In this document: positions 1 through 5,353 of the stretch, one piece after another
Position numbering within the stretch: the first letter of the stretch is position 1
Layout of the letters: each line of letters starts with the position of its first letter
Assembly (NCBI GenBank): GCA_000434735.1
Contig: FR881262.1
Span: 15,773-21,125, forward strand
Direction of reading: 5' to 3'
Origin: Bacteroides sp. CAG:530
Lineage (GTDB): Bacteria; Bacteroidota; Bacteroidia; Bacteroidales; Bacteroidaceae
Length of the DNA stretch: 5,353 nt
Notes under the pieces: generated by a model
The model's database searches: none
What the model was told of the DNA's origin: nothing
What the model saw: the letters and a program-made list of their open reading frames with translations, nothing else
Translations under genes and position numbers: made by a program

Positions 1-450
1 CAGCGTCGTGTTGACTTGATTCCTAATTTGGTTAATACCGTAAAAGGTTACGCATCTCATGAAAAAGAAACTTTCGAAGCAGTAGTTTCTGCCCGTGCCA
101 AAGCTACACAGACTACTGTAGATATCGATGATTTGACTCCTGAAAAAATAGCGGCTTATCAGAAAGCACAGGGCGAGTTGGGTTCAGCATTGGGTCGTTT
201 GTTGGCTATCACAGAGAATTATCCCGAACTGAAGGCTAACGAAAATTTCAAAGAACTGCAGGCACAGTTGGAAGGAACAGAAAACCGCATCAGTACCGAA
301 CGTCATAAATTCAATGAAGTAGCCAAGACCTATAACACATCTATCCGTCGTTTCCCTAAGAACATCATAGCAAGCATGTTCGGTTTTGAAAAACGTCCGT
401 ATTTCGAAGCACAAGAAGGCGCAGAGAAAGCTCCGGAAGTTAAATTCTAA
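1..450 (+). CDS. LemA family protein, 5'-truncated by the window
   Basis: The frame is open from base 1 and ends at TAA 448-450, giving 149 visible residues. It begins QRRVDLIPNLVNTVKGYA, the hallmark LemA motif that normally follows the N-terminal membrane helix by a few dozen residues. It ends with the family's typical C-terminus (RFPKNIIASMFGF, then PYFEAQEGAEKAPEVKF). LemA proteins are usually about 185-200 residues, so roughly 40 residues, including the single transmembrane anchor, lie upstream. The visible part is mostly charged, Gln/Glu/Lys-rich helix, as expected for the family's helical bundle. The molecular role of LemA is poorly defined; it is membrane-anchored and often sits beside TPM-domain or HtpX-type genes. 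Here a TPM gene follows after 5 bases, which suggests translational coupling. A TTG at 16 could be taken as a start but lies inside the conserved motif and is not the real start. Family assignment is firm; function is not known. Confidence 0.93.
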   Translation, partial: QRRVDLIPNLVNTVKGYASHEKETFEAVVSARAKATQTTVDIDDLTPEKIAAYQKAQGELGSALGRLLAITENYPELKANENFKELQAQLEGTENRISTERHKFNEVAKTYNTSIRRFPKNIIASMFGFEKRPYFEAQEGAEKAPEVKF

Positions 451-455
451 AGCTT

Positions 456-1361
456 ATGAGAAGATTTTTGTCTATATGCCTACTTGCAGTTTTTGCATGT
501 GTTTATACATCGGTATACGCTAAGGTACATACAGTAGCCGATATACCGATGGTGCACCTGCAAGACCGCACGCGTTATGTTTCTAATCCAGACAGTGTGC
601 TCGGCGCGCAGGCCGTGGCTGTCATTGATACTACTCTTTATAATCTTGAGCAGGAAACCGGTATTCAGGTACTGGTGGTGGCTGTAGAGAATATAGAGGG
701 AGGCGATTGCTTCGATTTTGCCTATAAGCTGGGAGAGGAGAATGGTGTAGGGCAAAAGAAAAAAGACAATGGCTTGGTTATCCTGCTGGTGACAGGCGAA
801 CGCTGTGTTCAGTTTGCTACCGGATATGGTTTGGAAGGCGATTTGCCCGACGCTATCTGTAAGAGAATTCAGGTGCGCTATATGAACTCTTATTTCCGTG
901 ATGGCAAATGGGACGAAGGTATGGTGGCAGGAGTGCGTGCAGTACGTGCGCAACTTACCGGTACCGGTGAGCCTCTGACTGGCGATGACGACGAGGAAGG
1001 AATGGGCGTACTCTGGGTAATGGGTGTCTTAATGTTGTCGTGGCTAGGGCTTTCTTGGCATATGGCTCGTAAGAAATCGCTGTGTCCCAACTGCAAGAAG
1101 CATGGTCTGCGTCGTGTCTCATCGCAAGTTTTGTCGCGCAAGAATGGAGTGATAACCGAAGAAGTTATTTATAAGTGCCGTAAATGCGGACATACAGTGA
1201 CACGCCAAGAAAAGCGAGATAACAATTCCAACAACTCCAGACATGGTGGAGGTACGTTTATTGGCGGTTTTGGCGGCGGTGGCGGCTATCGTAGCGGCGG
1301 CGGTGGCGGTAGCTTCGGAGGCGGAAGCTTCGGTGGCGGCGGTGCTGGTAGCAAGTTCTAA
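456..1361 (+). CDS. TPM domain (YgcG-like) membrane protein with zinc ribbon and Gly-rich tail
   Basis: This 301-residue protein begins with a signal peptide (about 1-22, MRRFLSICLLAVFACVYTSVYA, cleavage likely after VYA-22). The TPM domain covers about 39-167; family-like patches are NGLVILL (105-111) and FATGYGLEGDLPD (120-132). An acidic linker (DDDEE, 177-181) precedes a transmembrane helix at about 183-203. After the helix come basic residues (ARKK) and two CxxC pairs (C210/C213 and C241/C244), which look like a zinc ribbon. The last 38 residues are almost pure Gly/Ser/Phe. The predicted topology is TPM domain in the periplasm and zinc ribbon plus tail in the cytosol; this is inferred from helix placement. 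TPM proteins have been linked to phosphatase-like activity and to photosystem repair in plants, but their bacterial role is unclear. The ATG lies 5 bases after the LemA stop, so the two genes are very likely cotranslated and may act together at the membrane. The start is supported by the signal peptide. Confidence 0.9.
   Translation: MRRFLSICLLAVFACVYTSVYAKVHTVADIPMVHLQDRTRYVSNPDSVLGAQAVAVIDTTLYNLEQETGIQVLVVAVENIEGGDCFDFAYKLGEENGVGQKKKDNGLVILLVTGERCVQFATGYGLEGDLPDAICKRIQVRYMNSYFRDGKWDEGMVAGVRAVRAQLTGTGEPLTGDDDEEGMGVLWVMGVLMLSWLGLSWHMARKKSLCPNCKKHGLRRVSSQVLSRKNGVITEEVIYKCRKCGHTVTRQEKRDNNSNNSRHGGGTFIGGFGGGGGYRSGGGGGSFGGGSFGGGGAGSKF
1245..1352 (+). repeat. Low-complexity Gly-codon (GGN) tract encoding the TPM protein tail
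   Basis: This is a GGC/GGT-rich stretch encoding residues 264-299 of the TPM protein. It includes two adjacent 15-base units, 1311-1325 and 1326-1340, each encoding SFGGG and differing at two third-codon positions. Glycine-rich C-termini of this kind are common in YgcG-like proteins. The tract is in frame throughout, and the synonymous differences between units argue that the peptide, not the DNA, is being kept. Such tracts can change length by replication slippage. Confidence 0.7.
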
Positions 1362-1395
1362 GCAAATACATTATATATAATACAGAGATATTTTT

Positions 1396-2475
1396 ATGTT
1401 CAATAATACTTTTGGCAATATATTCCGTCTGACCAGTTTTGGCGAGTCGCACGGAAAAGCGATAGGAGGAGTTATCGACGGCTTCCCGGCAGGGATACCT
1501 ATAGATCTGGATTTCATACAAGCAGAATTAAACCGACGCCGTCCGGGTCAGTCGGCTCTAACCACTTCGCGTAAAGAACCCGATGCTGTAGAATTCTTGT
1601 CGGGCGTATACGATGGCGTGTCTACCGGATGTCCGATAGGCTTCGCTGTATGGAATACCAATCAGCATTCTAATGATTACGATAACATGAAAGATGTTTA
1701 TCGCCCATCGCATGCCGACTATACTTATACTCAGAAATACGGCATACGCGACCATCGTGGCGGGGGACGTTCTTCTGCCCGCGAAACAATATCGCGTGTA
1801 GTAGCTGGTGCTTTGGCAAAGCTTGCCTTGCGTAAGTTGGGGATAAGCGTAACTGCGTTCACATCGCAGGTAGGTACTATCAAACTCGATAAAGACTATA
1901 CCGCTTACGACTTGACCCGTATAGAAGAAAATGCCGTGCGTTGTCCCGACCAAGATGTAGCGCAGCAGATGGCTGACTTCATTTCTAAGGTGAAGGGCGA
2001 AGGCGATACTGTAGGCGGCGTAGTGACTTGTGTGGTAAAAGGTTGCCCTGTAGGATTGGGTCAGCCTGCCTTCGGTAAGCTTCATGCGGCCCTTGGTAAT
2101 GCCATGCTGAGTATTAACGCAGCAAAAGGATTCGAGTACGGACAAGGTTTCGGAAGCATGGATCAAAAGGGTAGTGAACAGAATGATATCTTCTATAATG
2201 ATAACGGACGTATAGCTATGCGTACCAACCGCTCAGGCGGTATTCAGGGTGGCATCAGCAACGGACAAGACATATATTTTAGAGTAGCGTTCAAGCCCGT
2301 GGCTACAGTGCTGATGGAACAGCCCACCGTCGATAAGGACGGCAGAGAGACTGTGCTGGCAGCTCGTGGACGTCACGACCCATGCGTATTGCCTCGTGCC
2401 GTACCCATCGTTGAGGCTATGGCGGCAATGACCATACTCGATTATTATTTGCTGGATAAGGCCAGTCATCTGTAA
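1396..2475 (+). CDS. aroC: Chorismate synthase
   Basis: Chorismate synthase catalyses the last step of the shikimate pathway. It removes phosphate from 5-enolpyruvylshikimate-3-phosphate to give chorismate, the precursor of aromatic amino acids and other aromatics, and needs reduced FMN. It is cytosolic and usually a homotetramer. The 359-residue length is normal for the family. All three family signatures are present: GESHG (16-20), GGGRSSARET (122-131) and RHDPCVLPRAVPIVEAM (326-342). The two conserved catalytic histidines are H19 (in GESHG) and H106 (in RPSHADYTY). FMN/substrate-binding patches such as RTNRSGGIQGGISNG (276-290) are intact, so the enzyme should be active. The ATG at 1396 gives the standard N-terminus (NTFGNIFRLTSFGESHG) and has no strong Shine-Dalgarno, which is usual in Bacteroidetes. 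It starts 34 bases after the TPM gene and is followed after 42 bases by a peptidase gene. No other shikimate genes are visible nearby. Confidence 0.98.
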   Translation: MFNNTFGNIFRLTSFGESHGKAIGGVIDGFPAGIPIDLDFIQAELNRRRPGQSALTTSRKEPDAVEFLSGVYDGVSTGCPIGFAVWNTNQHSNDYDNMKDVYRPSHADYTYTQKYGIRDHRGGGRSSARETISRVVAGALAKLALRKLGISVTAFTSQVGTIKLDKDYTAYDLTRIEENAVRCPDQDVAQQMADFISKVKGEGDTVGGVVTCVVKGCPVGLGQPAFGKLHAALGNAMLSINAAKGFEYGQGFGSMDQKGSEQNDIFYNDNGRIAMRTNRSGGIQGGISNGQDIYFRVAFKPVATVLMEQPTVDKDGRETVLAARGRHDPCVLPRAVPIVEAMAAMTILDYYLLDKASHL

Positions 2476-2517
2476 TCGATAATCTAATGACATTTATCTA
2501 TTTAAATCAATAATATT

Positions 2518-3876
2518 ATGGAAATAAAAGAGTATATAAAGAATAATGAGGAACGTTTTCTGGACGAACTGTACAGCTTGATACGCATTCCCAGTATCAG
2601 TGCCTTGCCACAACATAAAGATGATATGTTGGCTTGTGCCGAACGCTGGAAACAGTTGTTGCTCGAAGCCGGAGCGGACGAAGCGATGGTAATGCCTTCG
2701 CAAGGAAATCCGTTAGTTTATGCCGAAAAGCGAATAAGTGCAGACGCTCCCACAGTATTGATTTACGCTCACTACGATGTGATGCCGGCAGAACCGCTTG
2801 AGTTGTGGAAGAGCCAACCTTTCGAACCGGAGGTTAGAGACGGACGTATCTACGCGCGTGGTGCCGACGATGATAAAGGTCAGGCTATGATTCAGGCAAA
2901 GGCATTCGAGTATGTAGTGAAAGAAGGCTTGCTTCACCATAACGTGAAGTTTATATTCGAGGGAGAAGAAGAAATCGGTTCACCCAGTCTCAACGCTTTC
3001 TTGAAAGAACATAAGGAACTGCTTAAGGCCGATGTAATATTGGTTTCGGATACCAGTATGCTGGGCGCTGACTTGCCTTCGCTTACTACCGGACTGCGTG
3101 GTTTGGCATATTGGGAACTTGAAGTTACTGGTCCTAATCGCGACTTGCATTCGGGTCACTTCGGTGGAGCGGTAGCAAATCCTATCAACGTATTGTGCGA
3201 CATCATCTCACAAGTAACCGATGAGGACGGACGCATCACCATCCCTAACTTCTATGACGATGTAGAAGAAGTGCCTGCTGTCGAACGCGAGATGATAGCT
3301 CACATACCGTTCGACGAAAAGAAATACATGGAAGCCATCGGGGTTAAAGCGTTGAAAGGCGAAAAAGGCTATAGCACATTAGAGCGCAACAGCTGTCGCC
3401 CGTCGTTCGACGTATGTGGCATTTGGGGTGGTTACACAGGCGAAGGTTCTAAGACAGTATTGCCATCTAAGGCATACGCTAAAGTATCTTGCCGTTTGGT
3501 TCCGCATCAGAATCATGAAACTATATCTAAGCTGTTTGTAGATTACATAAACAGCATCGCCCCCGACTATGTACAGGTTAAGGTAACCCCGATGCATGGT
3601 GGCGAAGGATATGTATGTCCTATCACGTTGCCCGCATATCAGGCAGCCGAAAAAGGTTTCGAGAAAGCCTTTGGCAAGAAGCCTTTGGCAGTGCGTCGCG
3701 GAGGAAGTATTCCTATCATCAGCGATTTCGAACAAATCTTAGGAGTGAAGACCGTGCTGATGGGCTTTGGCTTGGAAGCCGATGCCATCCACTCACCGAA
3801 CGAAAACTTCTCGCTCGATATCTTCCGTAAGGGAATAGAAGCGGTGGTAGAGTTCCATAAGAATTATCAGAAGTAA
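2518..3876 (+). CDS. M20 family metallopeptidase (carnosinase-like dipeptidase)
   Basis: This 452-residue cytosolic enzyme has no signal peptide or membrane helix. It has the two-zinc active site of M20 peptidases: H85 and catalytic-support D87 (AHYDVMP), bridging D118 (RGADDDKG), general base E151 and metal ligand E152 (EGEEEIGS), D178 (VSDTS) and H425 (AIHSPNE). H211 in DLHSGHFGG, at the start of the lid/dimerisation domain (about 190-370), matches the histidine that reaches across the dimer to stabilise the transition state in carnosine dipeptidases. These assignments rest on motif alignment from memory of the CNDP-type subfamily (MEROPS M20), not on a search. The overall layout and length fit dipeptidases rather than DapE or ArgE, which are shorter (about 375-385 residues). 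It probably hydrolyses dipeptides in the cytosol. The ATG at 2518 is preceded by an AT-rich leader with no clear ribosome site. It is the last gene before the terminator at 3889-3946. Confidence 0.93.
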   Translation: MEIKEYIKNNEERFLDELYSLIRIPSISALPQHKDDMLACAERWKQLLLEAGADEAMVMPSQGNPLVYAEKRISADAPTVLIYAHYDVMPAEPLELWKSQPFEPEVRDGRIYARGADDDKGQAMIQAKAFEYVVKEGLLHHNVKFIFEGEEEIGSPSLNAFLKEHKELLKADVILVSDTSMLGADLPSLTTGLRGLAYWELEVTGPNRDLHSGHFGGAVANPINVLCDIISQVTDEDGRITIPNFYDDVEEVPAVEREMIAHIPFDEKKYMEAIGVKALKGEKGYSTLERNSCRPSFDVCGIWGGYTGEGSKTVLPSKAYAKVSCRLVPHQNHETISKLFVDYINSIAPDYVQVKVTPMHGGEGYVCPITLPAYQAAEKGFEKAFGKKPLAVRRGGSIPIISDFEQILGVKTVLMGFGLEADAIHSPNENFSLDIFRKGIEAVVEFHKNYQK

Positions 3877-3888
3877 TAGCAGCGGATA

Positions 3889-3946
3889 ATATAATGTAAA
3901 AAAGCGAGATGTCACATAACGTGATACCTCGCTTTTTACATTATAT
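3889..3946. terminator. Bidirectional intrinsic terminator between convergent genes
   Basis: A long inverted repeat pairs 3889-3915 with 3921-3946 around the loop ATAAC (3916-3920). The centre is a GCGAG/CTCGC stem (3904-3908 with 3928-3932) flanked by an A-run on the left (3898-3903) and a T-run on the right (3933-3937). Outer pairing extends through TAATGTA/TACATTA. The only defects are one A/C mismatch (3909/3927), one G-U pair (3911/3925) and one unpaired A (3898). The A-tract/stem/T-tract layout works on both strands. It lies 12 bases after the peptidase stop and 14 bases from the glycoside hydrolase's natural stop at 3961, so it should end both transcripts. Confidence 0.88.
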
Positions 3947-3960
3947 GAAAGGTTTGTCGG

Positions 3961-4149
3961 TTAGTCTTTAGAACCGTCTACACCATTGTATACAAAAACA
4001 GATGATTTCGGGAGAGTCAATGTTAGTTCTTTATCAATGTCGATAGGCTCATTTACTTTCAGACCGCCTAAAACTTCTTGTGAAAATCCGTCATTTAGCG
4101 TAATGGTTGTTTTAACGTATGCAGGGATATCCAAAGCTTTACGAAGCAT
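3961..4149 (-). pseudogene. Displaced C-terminal end of the glycoside hydrolase (split off by a frameshift)
   Basis: An ATG at 4149-4147, formed at the junction of the two tandem copies, opens a 62-codon frame. It reads LRKALDIPAYVKTTITLNDG and so on, repeating the last residues of the upstream ORF with one change (FSQE instead of FSQG). It then continues with a natural-looking end (NEPIDIDKELTLTLPKSSVF to VDGSKD, TAA at 3963-3961). This is the final part of the C-terminal beta-sandwich of the hydrolase, put in a different frame by the 97-bp duplication. The ATG overlaps the upstream stop by 11 bases, so termination-coupled reinitiation is conceivable. The simplest reading is that this is a severed gene tail, not an independent gene. 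It has no stop codons or other decay. Confidence 0.75.
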
Positions 4150-4243
4150 TTACTTTCAGACCGCCTAAAACGCCTTGTGAAAATCCGTCATTTAGCGTAA
4201 TAGTTGTTTTAACGTATGCAGGGATATCCAAAGCTTTACGAAG
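4050..4243. repeat. Direct tandem duplication, 2 x 97 bp, 94/97 identical
   Basis: Copy 1 is 4050-4146 and copy 2 is 4147-4243. On the + strand both start CATTTACTTTCAGACCGCCT and end AAAGCTTTACGAAG. They differ at three places: T4075/G4172, T4076/C4173 and G4105/A4202. The breakpoints share only one base (C at 4050, 4147 and 4244), so there is essentially no microhomology. The unit encodes about 32 residues of the hydrolase's C-terminal domain. Since 97 = 3 x 32 + 1, it shifts the frame. The first two differences fall in one codon (Gly GGC in copy 2, Glu GAA in copy 1) and the third is synonymous for Thr. Confidence 0.97.
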
Positions 4244-5353
4244 CGTTAGTTTGATTGTCTGTTCGTATGCAGCAGGATTTCTAAGGGTAAATACCGCTTT
4301 TTTGCCGTTCCAAGCAGCCCATCCATAGATATTGGCTTTCTTTCCGTCCCAAGGATGTCCACCCACCCAATGGATGTCTGGCAGTACGTCTGCATTAGCT
4401 TCTTGCCAATCAATGCATTCGGCTAAATCTTTCCACAATGCACCTTTATTGATTTTATTCATCAGCTCATAGTCATTGTAAAGCTCTACCATGCCTGAGC
4501 CACATGCGAAAGCACAACGTAATTCACGTACTATACCTTCATAGTCCATATCTTTGGATACAGCTCCCCACTTTGACAGGATAAATCCGTGCGTCATCAG
4601 CGTATTAATCGGACACAGTGGCGAGTTCTGTACGAAGTTTTGATATACAAGATGGTCGCGGTATGTAATCCAACGCTCACGGTCGGAACCTTGGTTACCA
4701 ATTACGTTGTAATCTGCAACCTGACGCCATACGGCATCTGTAAATTGGAACCAGAACGGAGAAGCCCAAGTTCCAACTGTTGTATTCAAAAAGATATCAG
4801 GTTTGATTTTGCGTACTTCACGTTCTATGTTTATGATAGCCTCCGCATTCTCATCTCCTCTGGCACCTGCATCCGGTCCGATGGCTGAAGCCTGGGCGCT
4901 GATACCATCAAATTTAAAGAAGCGGAAGTCGTATGAGTTAATCATGTTTGTACATGCATCAAGGAATGTCTTGTAATAGGCTGGATTGCTCAATTGCATA
5001 CCTCCTTTGTCTTTCCAATAATTGCGGCGATATGTACCGGACTGTCCGTAACCTCCTACAGGGCCGAGCCATGCTCCGATACCAGATCCCATCTTTCGTG
5101 CTTCTTTGTCTATTTCTTTAAATCCGTTTGGGAAATTCTTGTTGAAAGTCCATAAGCCGTATTGGTCCCAACCGTCATCGAACACAAATGTTTTGACGTT
5201 TTTCTTGTATTTCTTGAAAAAGTCTTTGTTCCAATGCTTAATGACATCCACACATTGATTAATAGTCATGTTTTCTGAATAGTCTTCAGAATTGTTACGG
5301 TCAATATTCAATTCATACCATGAAATATAAACAGGAGTGGCACGCCAAGGTAC
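4139..5353 (-). CDS. Clan GH-D-like glycoside hydrolase (alpha-galactosidase-like), N-terminus outside window, C-terminus frameshifted
   Basis: The frame is open from the window edge at 5353 and stops at TAA 4141-4139, giving 404 visible residues. The start lies beyond the window; a TTG at 5311 is internal, since the family-like stretch PVYISWYELN runs across it. Residues counted from 5353 show a (beta/alpha)8-barrel of the GH27/GH36 kind: FDDGWD at about 58-63, GIGAWLGPVGGYG at 91-103, and FFKFDGI at 145-151, with D149 the likely nucleophile. GTWASPFWF at 194-202 and TDAVWR at 205-210 follow, and DRERWITYRD at 224-233 may supply the acid/base. A C-terminal beta-sandwich follows (YGWAAWNGKKAVFTLRNP, 343-360). 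Relatives in Bacteroidetes probably act outside the cytosol on alpha-linked host or plant glycans; some carry the misleading label enterotoxin. The substrate cannot be read from the sequence. A 97-bp tandem duplication breaks the frame, removing the last 33 or so residues. The barrel is intact, so activity might survive, but the domain's final strands are lost. It is convergent with the peptidase gene. Confidence 0.85.
   Translation of the reverse strand, partial: VPWRATPVYISWYELNIDRNNSEDYSENMTINQCVDVIKHWNKDFFKKYKKNVKTFVFDDGWDQYGLWTFNKNFPNGFKEIDKEARKMGSGIGAWLGPVGGYGQSGTYRRNYWKDKGGMQLSNPAYYKTFLDACTNMINSYDFRFFKFDGISAQASAIGPDAGARGDENAEAIINIEREVRKIKPDIFLNTTVGTWASPFWFQFTDAVWRQVADYNVIGNQGSDRERWITYRDHLVYQNFVQNSPLCPINTLMTHGFILSKWGAVSKDMDYEGIVRELRCAFACGSGMVELYNDYELMNKINKGALWKDLAECIDWQEANADVLPDIHWVGGHPWDGKKANIYGWAAWNGKKAVFTLRNPAAYEQTIKLTLRKALDIPAYVKTTITLNDGFSQGVLGGLKVNAS

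Noticed and set aside
16..18. TTG at 16 as the start of the first gene
   Set aside because: It lies inside the conserved LemA motif (RRVDLIPNL), and the frame is open to base 1; the gene simply begins before the window.
480..953. 157-codon minus-strand frame opposite the TPM gene
   Set aside because: It is antisense to a well-supported coding region and its Cys/His-rich composition is not domain-like.
1362..1395. Possible promoter in the gap before aroC (TATATATAAT)
   Set aside because: It is simple AT-rich sequence without the Bacteroidetes -7/-33 pair; readthrough from the TPM gene is equally likely.
1558..2166. 202-codon open frame on the minus strand opposite aroC
   Set aside because: It is fully antisense to a textbook aroC with all signatures; its translation has no recognisable domain and is a by-product of codon bias.
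2476..2517. Possible promoter in the AT-rich gap before the peptidase gene
   Set aside because: No convincing Bacteroidetes TAnnTTTG box with a TTTG at about -33 is present; AT-richness alone is not enough.
4050..4243. Tandem copies as a CRISPR or mobile-element footprint
   Set aside because: There are only two direct units with no spacers, and no inverted terminal repeats or transposase; the repeat is entirely coding sequence of the host gene.
3986..4328. Plus-strand frames with a repeated peptide (FRPPKT..CENPSFSV) suggesting a repeat protein
   Set aside because: The repeat is only the antisense translation of the 97-bp duplication in the hydrolase gene.
4589..4888. 99-codon plus-strand frame inside the hydrolase
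   Set aside because: It is antisense to the conserved barrel region, with no family resemblance.
5309..5311. TTG (minus strand) at 5311 as the start of the hydrolase
   Set aside because: The frame stays open to the window edge and the upstream residues (PVYISWYE) belong to the family-like core; no signal peptide follows the TTG.

Overview
The window looks like chromosomal DNA from a gut-type Bacteroidales bacterium (Bacteroides, Phocaeicola or a close relative). The evidence is the character of the proteins, AT-rich intergenic gaps without strong Shine-Dalgarno sequences, the LemA/TPM gene pair, and a Bacteroidetes-style clan GH-D glycoside hydrolase. The genus cannot be fixed from the sequence alone.

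Positions 1-3876 hold four genes on the + strand in a tight head-to-tail run: the C-terminal three quarters of a LemA-family protein (cut by the window start), a TPM-domain (YgcG-like) membrane protein with a zinc ribbon and glycine-rich tail, chorismate synthase (aroC), and a cytosolic M20-family dipeptidase. Gaps are 5, 34 and 42 bases, and no internal terminator is evident, so cotranscription is plausible. LemA and the TPM protein form a familiar membrane-associated pair. AroC makes chorismate for aromatic amino acids, and the peptidase probably recycles dipeptides. The last two have no obvious functional link to the first two.

Positions 3889-3946 form a long, nearly perfect hairpin with A-rich and T-rich flanks. 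It lies between convergent genes and should act as a bidirectional terminator.

Positions 3961-5353 (- strand) hold the C-terminal part of a secreted-type glycoside hydrolase resembling alpha-galactosidases (GH27/GH36-like), whose N-terminus lies beyond the window. Its 3' end contains a direct tandem duplication of 97 bp (4050-4146 and 4147-4243, 94/97 identical). Because 97 is not a multiple of three, the reading frame stops right after the junction at 4139. Removing one copy restores an open frame to a natural stop at 3961. The gene is therefore either recently broken, split into two overlapping ORFs, or misassembled from two strain alleles. This is the most unusual thing in the window. I see no mobile element, CRISPR array, RNA gene or new multi-gene system, and no gene-free stretch longer than 300 bases.
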